Shown in pieces: positions 8,496-15,693 of a stretch of DNA of 64,000 bases. Below the pieces are notes generated by a model. It saw only the letters and a program-made list of their open reading frames with translations, was not told the DNA's origin and made no database searches. Every line of letters begins with the position of its first letter. Position 1 is the first letter of the stretch. The position numbers were made by a program, and so were the translations under genes. The stretch comes from Nocardia mikamii NBRC 108933 (GTDB lineage: Bacteria; Actinomycetota; Actinomycetes; Mycobacteriales; Mycobacteriaceae). Location: assembly GCF_001613505.1 (NCBI RefSeq), contig NZ_BDCM01000004.1, positions 356,665 to 420,664 of the forward strand. The letters are read 5' to 3'.

Positions 8496-9632
8496 TCAGG
8501 TCTGCGGCTCGCCGTCGGGTCGCTTGTCGCCGCCGTCGGCCCGGCGGGGTTCGGCGAGCAGGGCCGAGCGCTGTTCGAATTCCTCCTCGAACTGCGCATC
8601 ACCGAGCTGCGGATTGCGGAAGCGGAAGGCGAAGACGATCCAGCCGATGATCGCGACGAGGATGAAACTCACCATGCGGTAGACGAAGGCGGCGGCCACC
8701 GCCTGCGCGGCCGGCAGTCCCGCGGCGGCGGTGAGGCTGTAGATCAGGGTGGCGTCGACGTAGACGATGCCACCGGGTGCGAACGGAATCGTGCCGACCG
8801 CCTTGCCCACGCTGAACGCGATCAGCAGACCCGCCCAGCGGGGATCGGCGCCGACCGCGTAGCAGGCCGCACCGAGACAGGCCACATCACCGAGCCGATG
8901 CACGACCGCCCAGAACGCGACCCACGCGACGTCGCGCCGGTTCAGGTCCACCGATTCCAGCTGGCGCAGCACCTCGTCGACGTGCGCCAGACCGGAATCG
9001 GCCGGATGGCGCCGGATCCGGTTGACCAGCCGCACCCCGCGACGCACCAGCGCCCGCAGCGCACCGGGATTACCGGAGACGTATTTGCCCGCCCACACCA
9101 GCAGCGCCACCGTGCCGAGCATCAGGGCCAGCTTCCACGGGCCGACGCGATTGCCGACCAGCAACGCGCCACCGACACCGAGCAGCAGCATTCCGCTCGT
9201 CGCGACCACGCCCGACATCAGCAACTGCCAGGACGCGACGATCGGACTCGCACCCCAGCGGCGGGTCTGGCGATAGGTGAAGGCGGTGGAGAAGACCTGG
9301 CCGGCGGGCAGCGACACCGACATCGCGGTGGCTCCGTAGACAACCGAGACCGAGGCACGCTGCGAGACGTCGACCCCGCCGGCGCGCAGCAGGCGCTTCT
9401 GGATGCGGCCGAATCCGCTCATCGACAGCGCCTGCATCCAGATGCATAGCGCGACCCAGCCCCAGTGGATCTCCGTGAGGTTGCGCCAGGAATCGTGCAG
9501 GCGCGGCCACAGGTATACGCCCTCGGCGATCAGCAACGCCGACAGGGCAACGCCGAGGACCCATTTCAACCAGCGGAACCTGCGCCGCGCGGGCCGCGCC
9601 GGTTCGCCGCCGGGTTCAGCGTGGGCCGTCAC
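8496..9632 (-). CDS. UPF0104 / lysylphosphatidylglycerol synthase-type integral membrane protein
   Basis: About 378 residues with eight or so transmembrane segments, beginning FRWLKWVLGVALSALLIAEG. Conserved spots for the YbhN/UPF0104 (MprF flippase-like) family are GFGRIQKRLLR, VVYGATAMSVSLPAGQ, FTYRQTRRWGASP and PFAPGGIVYVDATLI. This domain is the flippase part of MprF; stand-alone copies in actinobacteria are of unknown substrate, often linked to envelope lipids. The open frame runs upstream through the 77-bp repeats, but the GTG at 9632 (MTAHAEPGGE) is the sensible start, because the further N-terminal residues would be encoded by repeat DNA. Confidence 0.8.
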   Translation of the reverse strand: MTAHAEPGGEPARPARRRFRWLKWVLGVALSALLIAEGVYLWPRLHDSWRNLTEIHWGWVALCIWMQALSMSGFGRIQKRLLRAGGVDVSQRASVSVVYGATAMSVSLPAGQVFSTAFTYRQTRRWGASPIVASWQLLMSGVVATSGMLLLGVGGALLVGNRVGPWKLALMLGTVALLVWAGKYVSGNPGALRALVRRGVRLVNRIRRHPADSGLAHVDEVLRQLESVDLNRRDVAWVAFWAVVHRLGDVACLGAACYAVGADPRWAGLLIAFSVGKAVGTIPFAPGGIVYVDATLIYSLTAAAGLPAAQAVAAAFVYRMVSFILVAIIGWIVFAFRFRNPQLGDAQFEEEFEQRSALLAEPRRADGGDKRPDGEPQT

Positions 9633-9640
9633 GACGCCCA

Positions 9641-9833
9641 GCCTAGTGGGGTCGGGCCCGAAGGCGGCAGCGGACGCGTAACCACGTAGGGCCCGATCCC
9701 GCGGGCGCATCGTCTCAGCCTGGTGGGGTCGGGCCCGAAGGCGGCAGCGGACGCGTAACCACGTAGGGCCCGATCCCGCGGGCGCATCGTCTCAGCCTGG
9801 TGGGGTCGGGCCCGAAGGCGGCAGCGGACGCGT
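9641..9833. repeat. 77-bp tandem repeat, 2.5 copies
   Basis: Unit 1 starts at 9641, unit 2 at 9718 and unit 3 at 9795 (first 39 bases only). Units 1 and 2 differ at one position near the start (GCCTA versus GCCTG); otherwise they are identical. Each unit contains the palindrome TCGGGCCCGA and a second GGGCCC-centred stretch, so each can form hairpins. The array lies between the minus-strand starts of the UPF0104 gene and the end of the second HxlR gene, that is, in the leader of the UPF0104 gene. It is not a CRISPR: there are no spacers. Confidence 0.9.
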
Positions 9834-9842
9834 GGTCCCGGG

Positions 9843-10226
9843 TCAACGGGCCGGGACGGCGCGGGACGGGGTGTCCGGCGGCTGCACACGCGCGGCGCCG
9901 ATGCGGTCGATCCGCGCACGGCCCCACGCGCCGAGCGGTTCGAGTGCGGTGTTCAGCGATCGGCCCAGGTCGGTGAGGCGGTACTCGACTCGCGGCGGCA
10001 CCTCGGGGTGGGCCTGCCGGTCGATCAGACCGTCCTCCTCGAGTTCGCGCAGCTGCTGGATCAGCATCTTCTCCGACACTCCCGGCAGGCCGCGCCGCAG
10101 TTCACCGAACCGCCGGACGCCGTAGTTCTCGAGTTCCCAGAGGATCAGCCCTTTCCATTTACCGCTGACGACATCCATCGCGGCGTCGATCCCGCAGAAG
10201 TACGGACCGAATCTTTTCGCGCCCAT
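9843..10226 (-). CDS. HxlR-family transcriptional regulator (copy 2)
   Basis: A 127-residue winged-helix regulator. The HxlR core is clear: CGIDAAMDVVSGKWKGLILW, FGELRRGLPGVSEKMLIQQLR and the wing PPRVEYRLTDLGRSL. As in copy 1 a single cysteine precedes the first helix (Cys11), fitting thiol-based sensing. The C-terminal 20 residues (VQPPDTPSRAVPAR) are a disordered extension absent in copy 1. It is divergent from the oxidoreductase at 10360. The shared region holds ACCTACC-type half-sites that are plausible operators. Confidence 0.88.
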   Translation of the reverse strand: MGAKRFGPYFCGIDAAMDVVSGKWKGLILWELENYGVRRFGELRRGLPGVSEKMLIQQLRELEEDGLIDRQAHPEVPPRVEYRLTDLGRSLNTALEPLGAWGRARIDRIGAARVQPPDTPSRAVPAR

Positions 10227-10235
10227 CCACCCTCG

Positions 10236-10284
10236 CTACCTGTTCACCTACCTGTTGGTGGGTACCGCACCGAATAGTAGGTAC
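10236..10284. promoter_or_regulatory. Candidate HxlR operator cluster
   Basis: CTACCTGTT occurs twice in direct orientation (10236-10244 and 10248-10256, 12-bp period). The second copy forms an imperfect palindrome ACCTACC-TGTT-GGTGGGT (10246-10263). GTAGGTAC at 10277-10284 offers a further inverted half-site. The cluster begins 10 bases upstream of the regulator start codon and lies about 75 bases before the divergent oxidoreductase start, as expected for an autoregulated HxlR pair. Confidence 0.45.
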
Positions 10285-10359
10285 TTGTGCCGACAACACG
10301 CGGTGACCAGGGTGGATGACGGCGCGCCCAGCATCCACCCGAACAACAGGAGTATCTCG

Positions 10360-11244
10360 ATGACCGCGAACGAACACACCGCCGTGGCCGTGCTGGGCCT
10401 CGGCCCGATGGGCCGGGCCGTCGCCACCGTCCTGATCGAGAGCGGCAATCCCACCACCGTCTGGAACCGGACACCCGGCAAGGACACCGAACTCGTCGCG
10501 CTCGGTGCCGCGAGCAGTGCCGATCCCGGCGCCGCGATCGATGCCGCCGAGCTCGTGCTGACCGTGCTCAGCGACCATCCGTCGGTGCACCAGGTCCTCG
10601 ACCCGGTCGCGGATCGGTTGCGTGGCAAGGCGCTGATCAACCTCACCAGCACCGCTCCGGAAGACTCACGCGAGCTCGGCCGGTGGGCCGCGGCCCACGG
10701 GATCGACTTCCTGGACGGCGGCATCATGGCGGTGCCGCCGATGATCGGCGGACCCGGTGCGTCGATCCTCTACAGCGGCTCCGCCGCGGTCTTCGAGCGA
10801 TTCCGGCCCGACCTCGAAAAGCTCGCGACCGCGGAGTATTTCGGCGACGATGCCGGAACCGCCGCACTGTTCGACTTCGCCCTGCTGGCCGGGATGTACG
10901 CCATGTTCACCGGCTTCTTCCACGGCACCGCCATGGTCCGCGCGGCGGGGGTCACCGCCACCGAGTTCGCGCCGCGCGCCGCCGCCTACGTCACCGCGAT
11001 GGCGGCGTTGATGCCCACGTATGCCGCGGTGATCGACAGCGGCGACTACACCGACGAGGCGCAACCGGCGCGATTCCACAAACCCGCCTTCGACGCGATC
11101 GTGCGCGCCAGCCGCGAGGAAGGGGTGGCACTCGATATCGTCGCGCCGATCAAGAACCTGATCGATCGGATGATCGCCGACGGCCGGGCGGAGTCGGGTC
11201 TGGAGCGGATCGTGGAGGAGCTGGCGGGTTCCGGGAAGGTGTAG
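10360..11244 (+). CDS. NAD(P)-dependent oxidoreductase, imine-reductase-like (copy 2)
   Basis: A 294-residue paralogue of the protein at 4161. It has VAVLGLGPMGRAVA for dinucleotide binding, then TVWNRTPGKDTEL, LTSTAPEDSREL, and a helical C-terminal dimer domain with DGGIMAVPPMIGGPGASILY before it. GGIM..P..IG is the stretch that in imine reductases lines the active site between the domains. NADPH-dependent reduction of an imine or related carbonyl compound is the likely chemistry; the substrate is unknown. The open frame begins at 10255, but the ATG at 10360 has AGGAG 7 bases upstream and fits the family start. It is convergent with the cyclase gene, 10 bases apart. Confidence 0.82.
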   Translation: MTANEHTAVAVLGLGPMGRAVATVLIESGNPTTVWNRTPGKDTELVALGAASSADPGAAIDAAELVLTVLSDHPSVHQVLDPVADRLRGKALINLTSTAPEDSRELGRWAAAHGIDFLDGGIMAVPPMIGGPGASILYSGSAAVFERFRPDLEKLATAEYFGDDAGTAALFDFALLAGMYAMFTGFFHGTAMVRAAGVTATEFAPRAAAYVTAMAALMPTYAAVIDSGDYTDEAQPARFHKPAFDAIVRASREEGVALDIVAPIKNLIDRMIADGRAESGLERIVEELAGSGKV

Positions 11245-11254
11245 CCGGAGCCGC

Positions 11255-12763
11255 TCAGCCCAGGGCCTTCGGCCACGCGAGCCTGGTCTTGCGGCGGCGA
11301 CCGCGCAACTGCACCTCGTCACCGGAGAGCCACTGCTTCTGTTCGTCGTCGTCGGCGAAGTACAGGGCGCTGCCCGAGGCCAGGACGCGACCCGGATGTT
11401 CCTTCGCCAATTCGGTGAGCCGCGAGGCCTCGTTCACCGGATCGCCGATCACCGTGTACTCGAAGCGATTCGCGGCGCCGATATTGCCGGCGACGGCGAG
11501 GCCGGCCGAGACCCCGATGCCGATATCCAGGCCCTGCACCTCACGCAGTGCCTCGCGCAGATCGCGGGCCGCGGCCAGCGCGGCGGTCGGCGCGTCCGGA
11601 CGGTCCAGTGGCGCACCGAAGATCGCCAGCGCCGCGTCGCCGACGAACTTGTTGATCAGGCCGTTGTGCCGGTCCACCACGTCGACCACCACCCGGAAGA
11701 ATTCGTTGAGCAGGCTGACCACCTCGGTGGGCGGCCGCTCGGCGGCGGTGGCGGTCGAGCCGACCATATCGACGAACAACACGGCCACGAACCGGGTTTC
11801 ACCACCCAGTTCGGTGCCGTACTCCAGCGCTCGGCGGGCCACTTCCTCGCCGACGTGCTGGCCGAACAGTTCCTGCAGTTCGCGGCGCTGCGCGGCCTCT
11901 TCCATCATGCGGTTGAAACCGACCTGCAGCAGGCCGATCTCGCTGCCGTCGAAGACCTCGACCTGCACGTCGCGCGCCCCCGCCTGGACCCGGTTGATCG
12001 CCCGGGAGAGCTGACGCACCGGGTCGGAGATGCTCGACCCGGTGAGCATCGACAGCGCCAGCGCCTGCATGATCACCACGCCACACAGCAGCAGGATCGA
12101 GATGGCCAGCGACTGCGCCGAGAAATGCACCTGCGAGGTGATCTGGGTGACGCACAGCAGCACGATCGCGATGGTCGGCGCGAACGTGCCCATACCCCAC
12201 GTCATCGCCATGCGCGTGCCGACACCGGGAGTGAGGGTGTGATCGAAGGTGCCGGTGGTCAGCGCGTGCGCGGCGACGGGCCGCAGAATCCGCTCACCCA
12301 GCATGTAGGTGAAGCCGAACACGATGGTGGCGGCCATACATTCGGTGACGATCACCGCACCCGCGAGCTCGGGCGTTTCCACGATGATCCGCGCGGCCAG
12401 CACCGCACCGCCCACCAGCCACAACAGCAGGTGCAGGATGGACTGCCGCAGCGGGGCGTGCAGGGCCGCCATCTGTTCCTGGCGACTGGGCGGCCCGCCG
12501 CGCATCTGCCAGCGCATCACCGGGCGCAGCATCAACGCCGAGGCGGTGACGCTCAGGAATCCGCCGATCGCGAAGACCAGCGCCGGAAGCAGCAGACCGG
12601 CGCGCCGCAATCCGTTCGGCGTGCCCTCGGGCGCGGGCAGCCCGTACTGGATGAACGCGTAGACCAGGACCGCACCGAAGGCATTGGCCGCCAGCATGGA
12701 TGCGAGGTACAGCGGCCAGCGCGTTCGCATGGTCTGTTTGACCGCTTCCAGAGGCGCTGACAC
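11255..12763 (-). CDS. Class III adenylate/guanylate cyclase with 6-TM and HAMP domains
   Basis: About 502 residues. Order: six transmembrane helices (residues about 10-235), a HAMP linker (SSISDPVRQLSRAINRVQAG), a short coiled region with RRELQELFGQHVGEEVARRA, then a class III cyclase domain (about 310-485). Metal Asp residues are in VLFVDMVGST and NKFVGDAAL. The Lys of NKFVGD and Asp of TVIGDPVN are the adenine-selecting pair, and VNEASRL carries the transition-state Asn and Arg. All catalytic residues are present, so it should make cAMP. The layout matches the M. tuberculosis Rv1318c-Rv1320c/Rv3645 group. Starts are non-ATG: GTG at 12763 or TTG at 12772. Confidence 0.93.
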   Translation of the reverse strand: MSAPLEAVKQTMRTRWPLYLASMLAANAFGAVLVYAFIQYGLPAPEGTPNGLRRAGLLLPALVFAIGGFLSVTASALMLRPVMRWQMRGGPPSRQEQMAALHAPLRQSILHLLLWLVGGAVLAARIIVETPELAGAVIVTECMAATIVFGFTYMLGERILRPVAAHALTTGTFDHTLTPGVGTRMAMTWGMGTFAPTIAIVLLCVTQITSQVHFSAQSLAISILLLCGVVIMQALALSMLTGSSISDPVRQLSRAINRVQAGARDVQVEVFDGSEIGLLQVGFNRMMEEAAQRRELQELFGQHVGEEVARRALEYGTELGGETRFVAVLFVDMVGSTATAAERPPTEVVSLLNEFFRVVVDVVDRHNGLINKFVGDAALAIFGAPLDRPDAPTAALAAARDLREALREVQGLDIGIGVSAGLAVAGNIGAANRFEYTVIGDPVNEASRLTELAKEHPGRVLASGSALYFADDDEQKQWLSGDEVQLRGRRRKTRLAWPKALG

Positions 12764-12854
12764 GTTGACCAATCTAGCGGGGCGCGTCGTAGGTCACCGG
12801 ATTCGGGCGGAGCGGACACGTGCCGGTTGCGTCCCCGGCCGATAGGCTCGCGGC

Positions 12855-14156
12855 GTGAGTGGGGACAGCAAGACCTCCGGGAATCCGGCCGAGCCTGCCC
12901 CGGCGGGCGTCGCATCGGCGGCTTCGGGCCGTACCGCATCCGGTCGCGGTCGCGAGCGCACCGCCGCCGACTCGGTGCATCCACTGGTGCGCCAGGGCGC
13001 CGAATGGTGCTGGCGACTGTTGATCATCCTGGTGGCGGTGCTGGCGGTCGCCTATCTGGCGCACAAGCTGACCACGGTCGTCATTCCGGTCGCGATCGCC
13101 CTGCTCGCGGCGGCGTTGCTCTCGCCGCTGGTGGATCTGCTGCAACGCCTCGGAATCCCGCGCGGCATCGGCGTATTCGTGGCCCTGGTCGGATCGCTGG
13201 GCCTGCTGGCGGGGATCTTCACCTTCGTCATCGAGCAGTTCATCACCGGTGTGCCGCAGCTGACCGACGAATTCAAGACCAGCATCCACACTGTGCAGGA
13301 CTGGCTGATCAACGGGCCGCTGCATCTGAGCAACGATCAGATCCGCAACGGCGGCAACACGATCATCAAAACGCTGGAGGCCAATCAGGATTCGCTGACC
13401 AGCGGCGCCCTGACCACCGCCGCCGCGATCGGCGAATTCCTCACCGGCGCCTTCCTGACACTGTTCATCCTGATCTTCTTCCTCTACGGCGGCGACCAGA
13501 TCTGGAATTTCGTGACCCGGATCGTGCCGACCCCGCAACGTGAACGGGTGCGCACCGCCGGGCGGCTCGGCTTCGGCACGCTGATCGGCTTCGTGCGCGC
13601 CACCGTCGTGGTGGCGGCCGTCGACGCCATCGGCATCGGCGCCGGGTTGGCGATTCTGAGTGTGCCGCTGGCGCTTCCGCTGGCATCGCTGGTGTTCATC
13701 GGCGCGTTCATCCCGATCGTCGGCTCACTGCTCGCGGGTTTCATCGCCGTCTTCCTGGCCTTGATGACGAAAGGTTTCGTCACCGCGCTGATCGTGCTCG
13801 GCATCACGGTGGCGGTGATGCAGCTGGAAGGCCATGTGTTGCAACCGTTGTTGCTGGGGCGCGCGGTGCGCATCCATCCGCTGGCGGTGGTGCTGGCGAT
13901 CACGGCAGGCGTGGTGCTGGCCGGTATCGCGGGCGGTCTGCTGGCGGTGCCGTTCGTCGCGGTGATGAATACCGCGATCCGTTCGTTGCTGGTCGGCAGC
14001 CCGGAAGAGCTGTATCAGGAACTCAATACCGGCGAACCGGGGGAGCCGATGTTCCACGCCGATCCCGACCGGCCCGAGCCGGATCGGTACCGCCGGGCCG
14101 AATCGCGGTCCGACGCGGGCGGTGACACGGGCGGCGGTGACGCGGACGAAGGCTGA
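12855..14156 (+). CDS. AI-2E family (PerM-type) transporter
   Basis: A 433-residue membrane protein. A hydrophilic N-terminal tail of about 50 residues is followed by eight hydrophobic segments, with the family landmarks LTTVVIPVAIALLAAALLSP, an amphipathic middle part (VPQLTDEFKTSIHTVQDW), and the C-terminal GHVLQPLLLGRAVRIHPLAV. PF01594 proteins include the putative AI-2 exporter TqsA and Na+/H+ antiporters; the substrate here is unknown. The acidic, disordered tail (GEPMFHADPDRPEPDRYRR) is typical of actinobacterial members. It starts with GTG at 12855, and its end overlaps the next frame by 35 bases. Confidence 0.88.
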   Translation: MSGDSKTSGNPAEPAPAGVASAASGRTASGRGRERTAADSVHPLVRQGAEWCWRLLIILVAVLAVAYLAHKLTTVVIPVAIALLAAALLSPLVDLLQRLGIPRGIGVFVALVGSLGLLAGIFTFVIEQFITGVPQLTDEFKTSIHTVQDWLINGPLHLSNDQIRNGGNTIIKTLEANQDSLTSGALTTAAAIGEFLTGAFLTLFILIFFLYGGDQIWNFVTRIVPTPQRERVRTAGRLGFGTLIGFVRATVVVAAVDAIGIGAGLAILSVPLALPLASLVFIGAFIPIVGSLLAGFIAVFLALMTKGFVTALIVLGITVAVMQLEGHVLQPLLLGRAVRIHPLAVVLAITAGVVLAGIAGGLLAVPFVAVMNTAIRSLLVGSPEELYQELNTGEPGEPMFHADPDRPEPDRYRRAESRSDAGGDTGGGDADEG

Positions 14157-14508
14157 GTCCGCGGCCGCCACGCCGCCCGCCGACTCGACCGTGCCCGGGC
14201 CGACGGCCGCGACCGCGCCGCTGTGGCGGGCGGCGCAGGTGTTTCGTCTGGTCACGATGCTCTACGCGGTGGGCCGGCAGTTCGCCTCGGTGTCGTCGTA
14301 CCAGCGGCAGCCGCTGAGCTGGGTTCTGATCGGCGTTCTGGACCTGTCGGCGAAACAGATCGCGACCAGGCTGAGCGTCAGCCACCGCATGGTCGAGAAC
14401 CACGTGCAGGCGACGCTGCGCAAACTGCAGCTCGGCAACCGGGGCGAACTCACCAGATACACCATCGAACAGGGCCTCGAACAGGGGCCGGATCAGGGAT
14501 TGCCCTGA
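14122..14508 (+). pseudogene. Short LuxR-HTH protein that looks like a histidine kinase/response regulator fusion remnant
   Basis: A 128-residue frame. Residues about 33-70 (PLWRAAQVFRLVTMLYAVGR, then PLSWVLIG) resemble the start of MacS-type sensor kinases (DUF5931 region). Without a break this runs into LSAKQIATRLSVSHRMVENH and TLRKLQLGNRGELTRY, the C-terminal LuxR helix-turn-helix of the partner response regulator. Receiver, kinase and ATPase parts are all missing. An internal deletion joining the 5' end of the kinase gene to the 3' end of the regulator gene explains this best. It may still be expressed as a small DNA-binding protein; GTG at 14122 or 14137 could start it. The kinase part rests on pattern recognition only. 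Confidence 0.5.
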
Positions 14509-14543
14509 TGTGCTCGGGCCGCGGCGTCGGTAGCCTCGTGGAC

Positions 14544-15239
14544 ATGGGTGGTGAGACCGTTTCCGCCCCGGGGTCCGCGGGAACCGGGGGAGCCGTGGGC
14601 GACCGTGACCTGCGAGTATCGGATACCGAACGCGAACATGTCGGAACCCTGCTGCAGCGCGCGGTCGGGCTGGGCATGCTGTCGCTGGGCGAGTTCAGCG
14701 AACGCATGGATACCGCGCTGGCGGCCAAGACGCGCGGCGAACTCAATGCCGTCCTGATCGACCTGCCCGGCATTCGCCTTGCGGGACAACCGAATTCCGC
14801 CCAGCCGACCGCCTCGGCCGGGCCGGCTCCGACATGGCGGTGGGGTGCCCCCGGTGGTCGCACCGAGGCGGAAAGCGTGATTCGTCCGCGGCTGTCCGGC
14901 GTCACCCGCAAGGGACCGTGGCAGGTGCCGCCGTCGCTGTACGTCAACAGCTACCTCTCCGGCGTCACCCTGGATTTCACCCAGGCCGTGATGTCGACCC
15001 AGGTGGTCGAGATCCGGGTCGACGATTTCTGCAGTTCGCTGACCATGATCCTGCCCGGTGAGGCGACCGTCGATCTCAACGGCGTGGAGTTGATCGGATC
15101 CAGTGCCAACAACAAGGTGCGGACCGGCCCGCCGATCGGACCGCTGCACATCGTCGTGCACGGGCGCAGCCGGTTCAGCTCGATCACCGCGAAACATCCG
15201 TTCGGTGTGCAGTGGAAGAAGCTGATGTCGGGATTCTGA
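14544..15239 (+). CDS. DUF1707 and LiaF-like C-terminal domain protein
   Basis: A 231-residue protein. Residues 15-75 are a DUF1707 domain (DLRVSDTEREHVGTLLQRAV, GMLSLGEFSERMDTAL), usual at the N terminus of small actinobacterial membrane or envelope-stress proteins. The C-terminal part from about residue 115 is beta-strand rich (MSTQVVEIRVDDFCSSLTMI, GEATVDLNGVEL) and looks like the LiaF/YvqF (DUF2154) beta-helical domain. There is no transmembrane segment between the two, unlike many DUF1707 proteins. A role in cell-wall stress response is inferred from the LiaF likeness. ATG at 14544 chosen; the frame is open further upstream. Confidence 0.72.
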   Translation: MGGETVSAPGSAGTGGAVGDRDLRVSDTEREHVGTLLQRAVGLGMLSLGEFSERMDTALAAKTRGELNAVLIDLPGIRLAGQPNSAQPTASAGPAPTWRWGAPGGRTEAESVIRPRLSGVTRKGPWQVPPSLYVNSYLSGVTLDFTQAVMSTQVVEIRVDDFCSSLTMILPGEATVDLNGVELIGSSANNKVRTGPPIGPLHIVVHGRSRFSSITAKHPFGVQWKKLMSGF

Positions 15240-15242
15240 TCC

Positions 15243-15632
15243 CTACTCGACGACCTCGCCGAGTCCGATCATGTTGCCCTCGCTGTCGCGAAACCACGCA
15301 CCCCGTTCCGCACGCCCTTTACTCGGGTAGTTCCCCTCGATCTCCATGATCCCGCCGACCGTGCCGGGATATTCCTCGAAGACGACGCCACGCTCCCGCA
15401 GGGCGGCCACGGTGGCCTCGATATCGTCGACGTAGAACGCCAGCTGGGTGAAGGAACCGTCGGCCGCTCCGGCCGACGCGAACAGGCAGAACACCCCTGC
15501 CGCCCCCTCGTAGCGCAGTCCGCCCGGCCGCTCCTCCACGGGGTGCAGCCCGAGTTTTTCGGCATACCAACGCCGTGCTCGTTCCAGATCCTGTGTGGGT
15601 ACCCGTGCCTCGATCTGCGCGGAGTTCAGCAT
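15243..15632 (-). CDS. VOC family protein (glyoxalase/bleomycin-resistance fold)
   Basis: A 129-residue protein with two beta-alpha-beta-beta-beta modules. The first is IEARVPTQDLERARRWYAEKLGL...GGLRYEGAAG; the second is QLAFYVDDIEATVAALRERGV...AWFRDSEGNMIGLGEV. This is the vicinal oxygen chelate fold used by glyoxalase I, dioxygenases and drug-binding proteins. The metal-ligand positions are only partly kept (Glu near the N terminus, but no conserved His in the first strand), so enzyme activity is uncertain. It is a single gene, convergent with the DUF1707 gene with 3 bases between stops, and follows no obvious operon partner. Confidence 0.78.
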   Translation of the reverse strand: MLNSAQIEARVPTQDLERARRWYAEKLGLHPVEERPGGLRYEGAAGVFCLFASAGAADGSFTQLAFYVDDIEATVAALRERGVVFEEYPGTVGGIMEIEGNYPSKGRAERGAWFRDSEGNMIGLGEVVE

Positions 15633-15693
15633 GGGGGCATGGTAGAGCCTCGGACGCGGGCCGGTACGGGAACCTCCGGCCCGCGCGAGGCGA

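Noticed and set aside
9641..9833. CRISPR-like array
   Set aside because: The repeats are directly contiguous with no spacers and no cas genes nearby.
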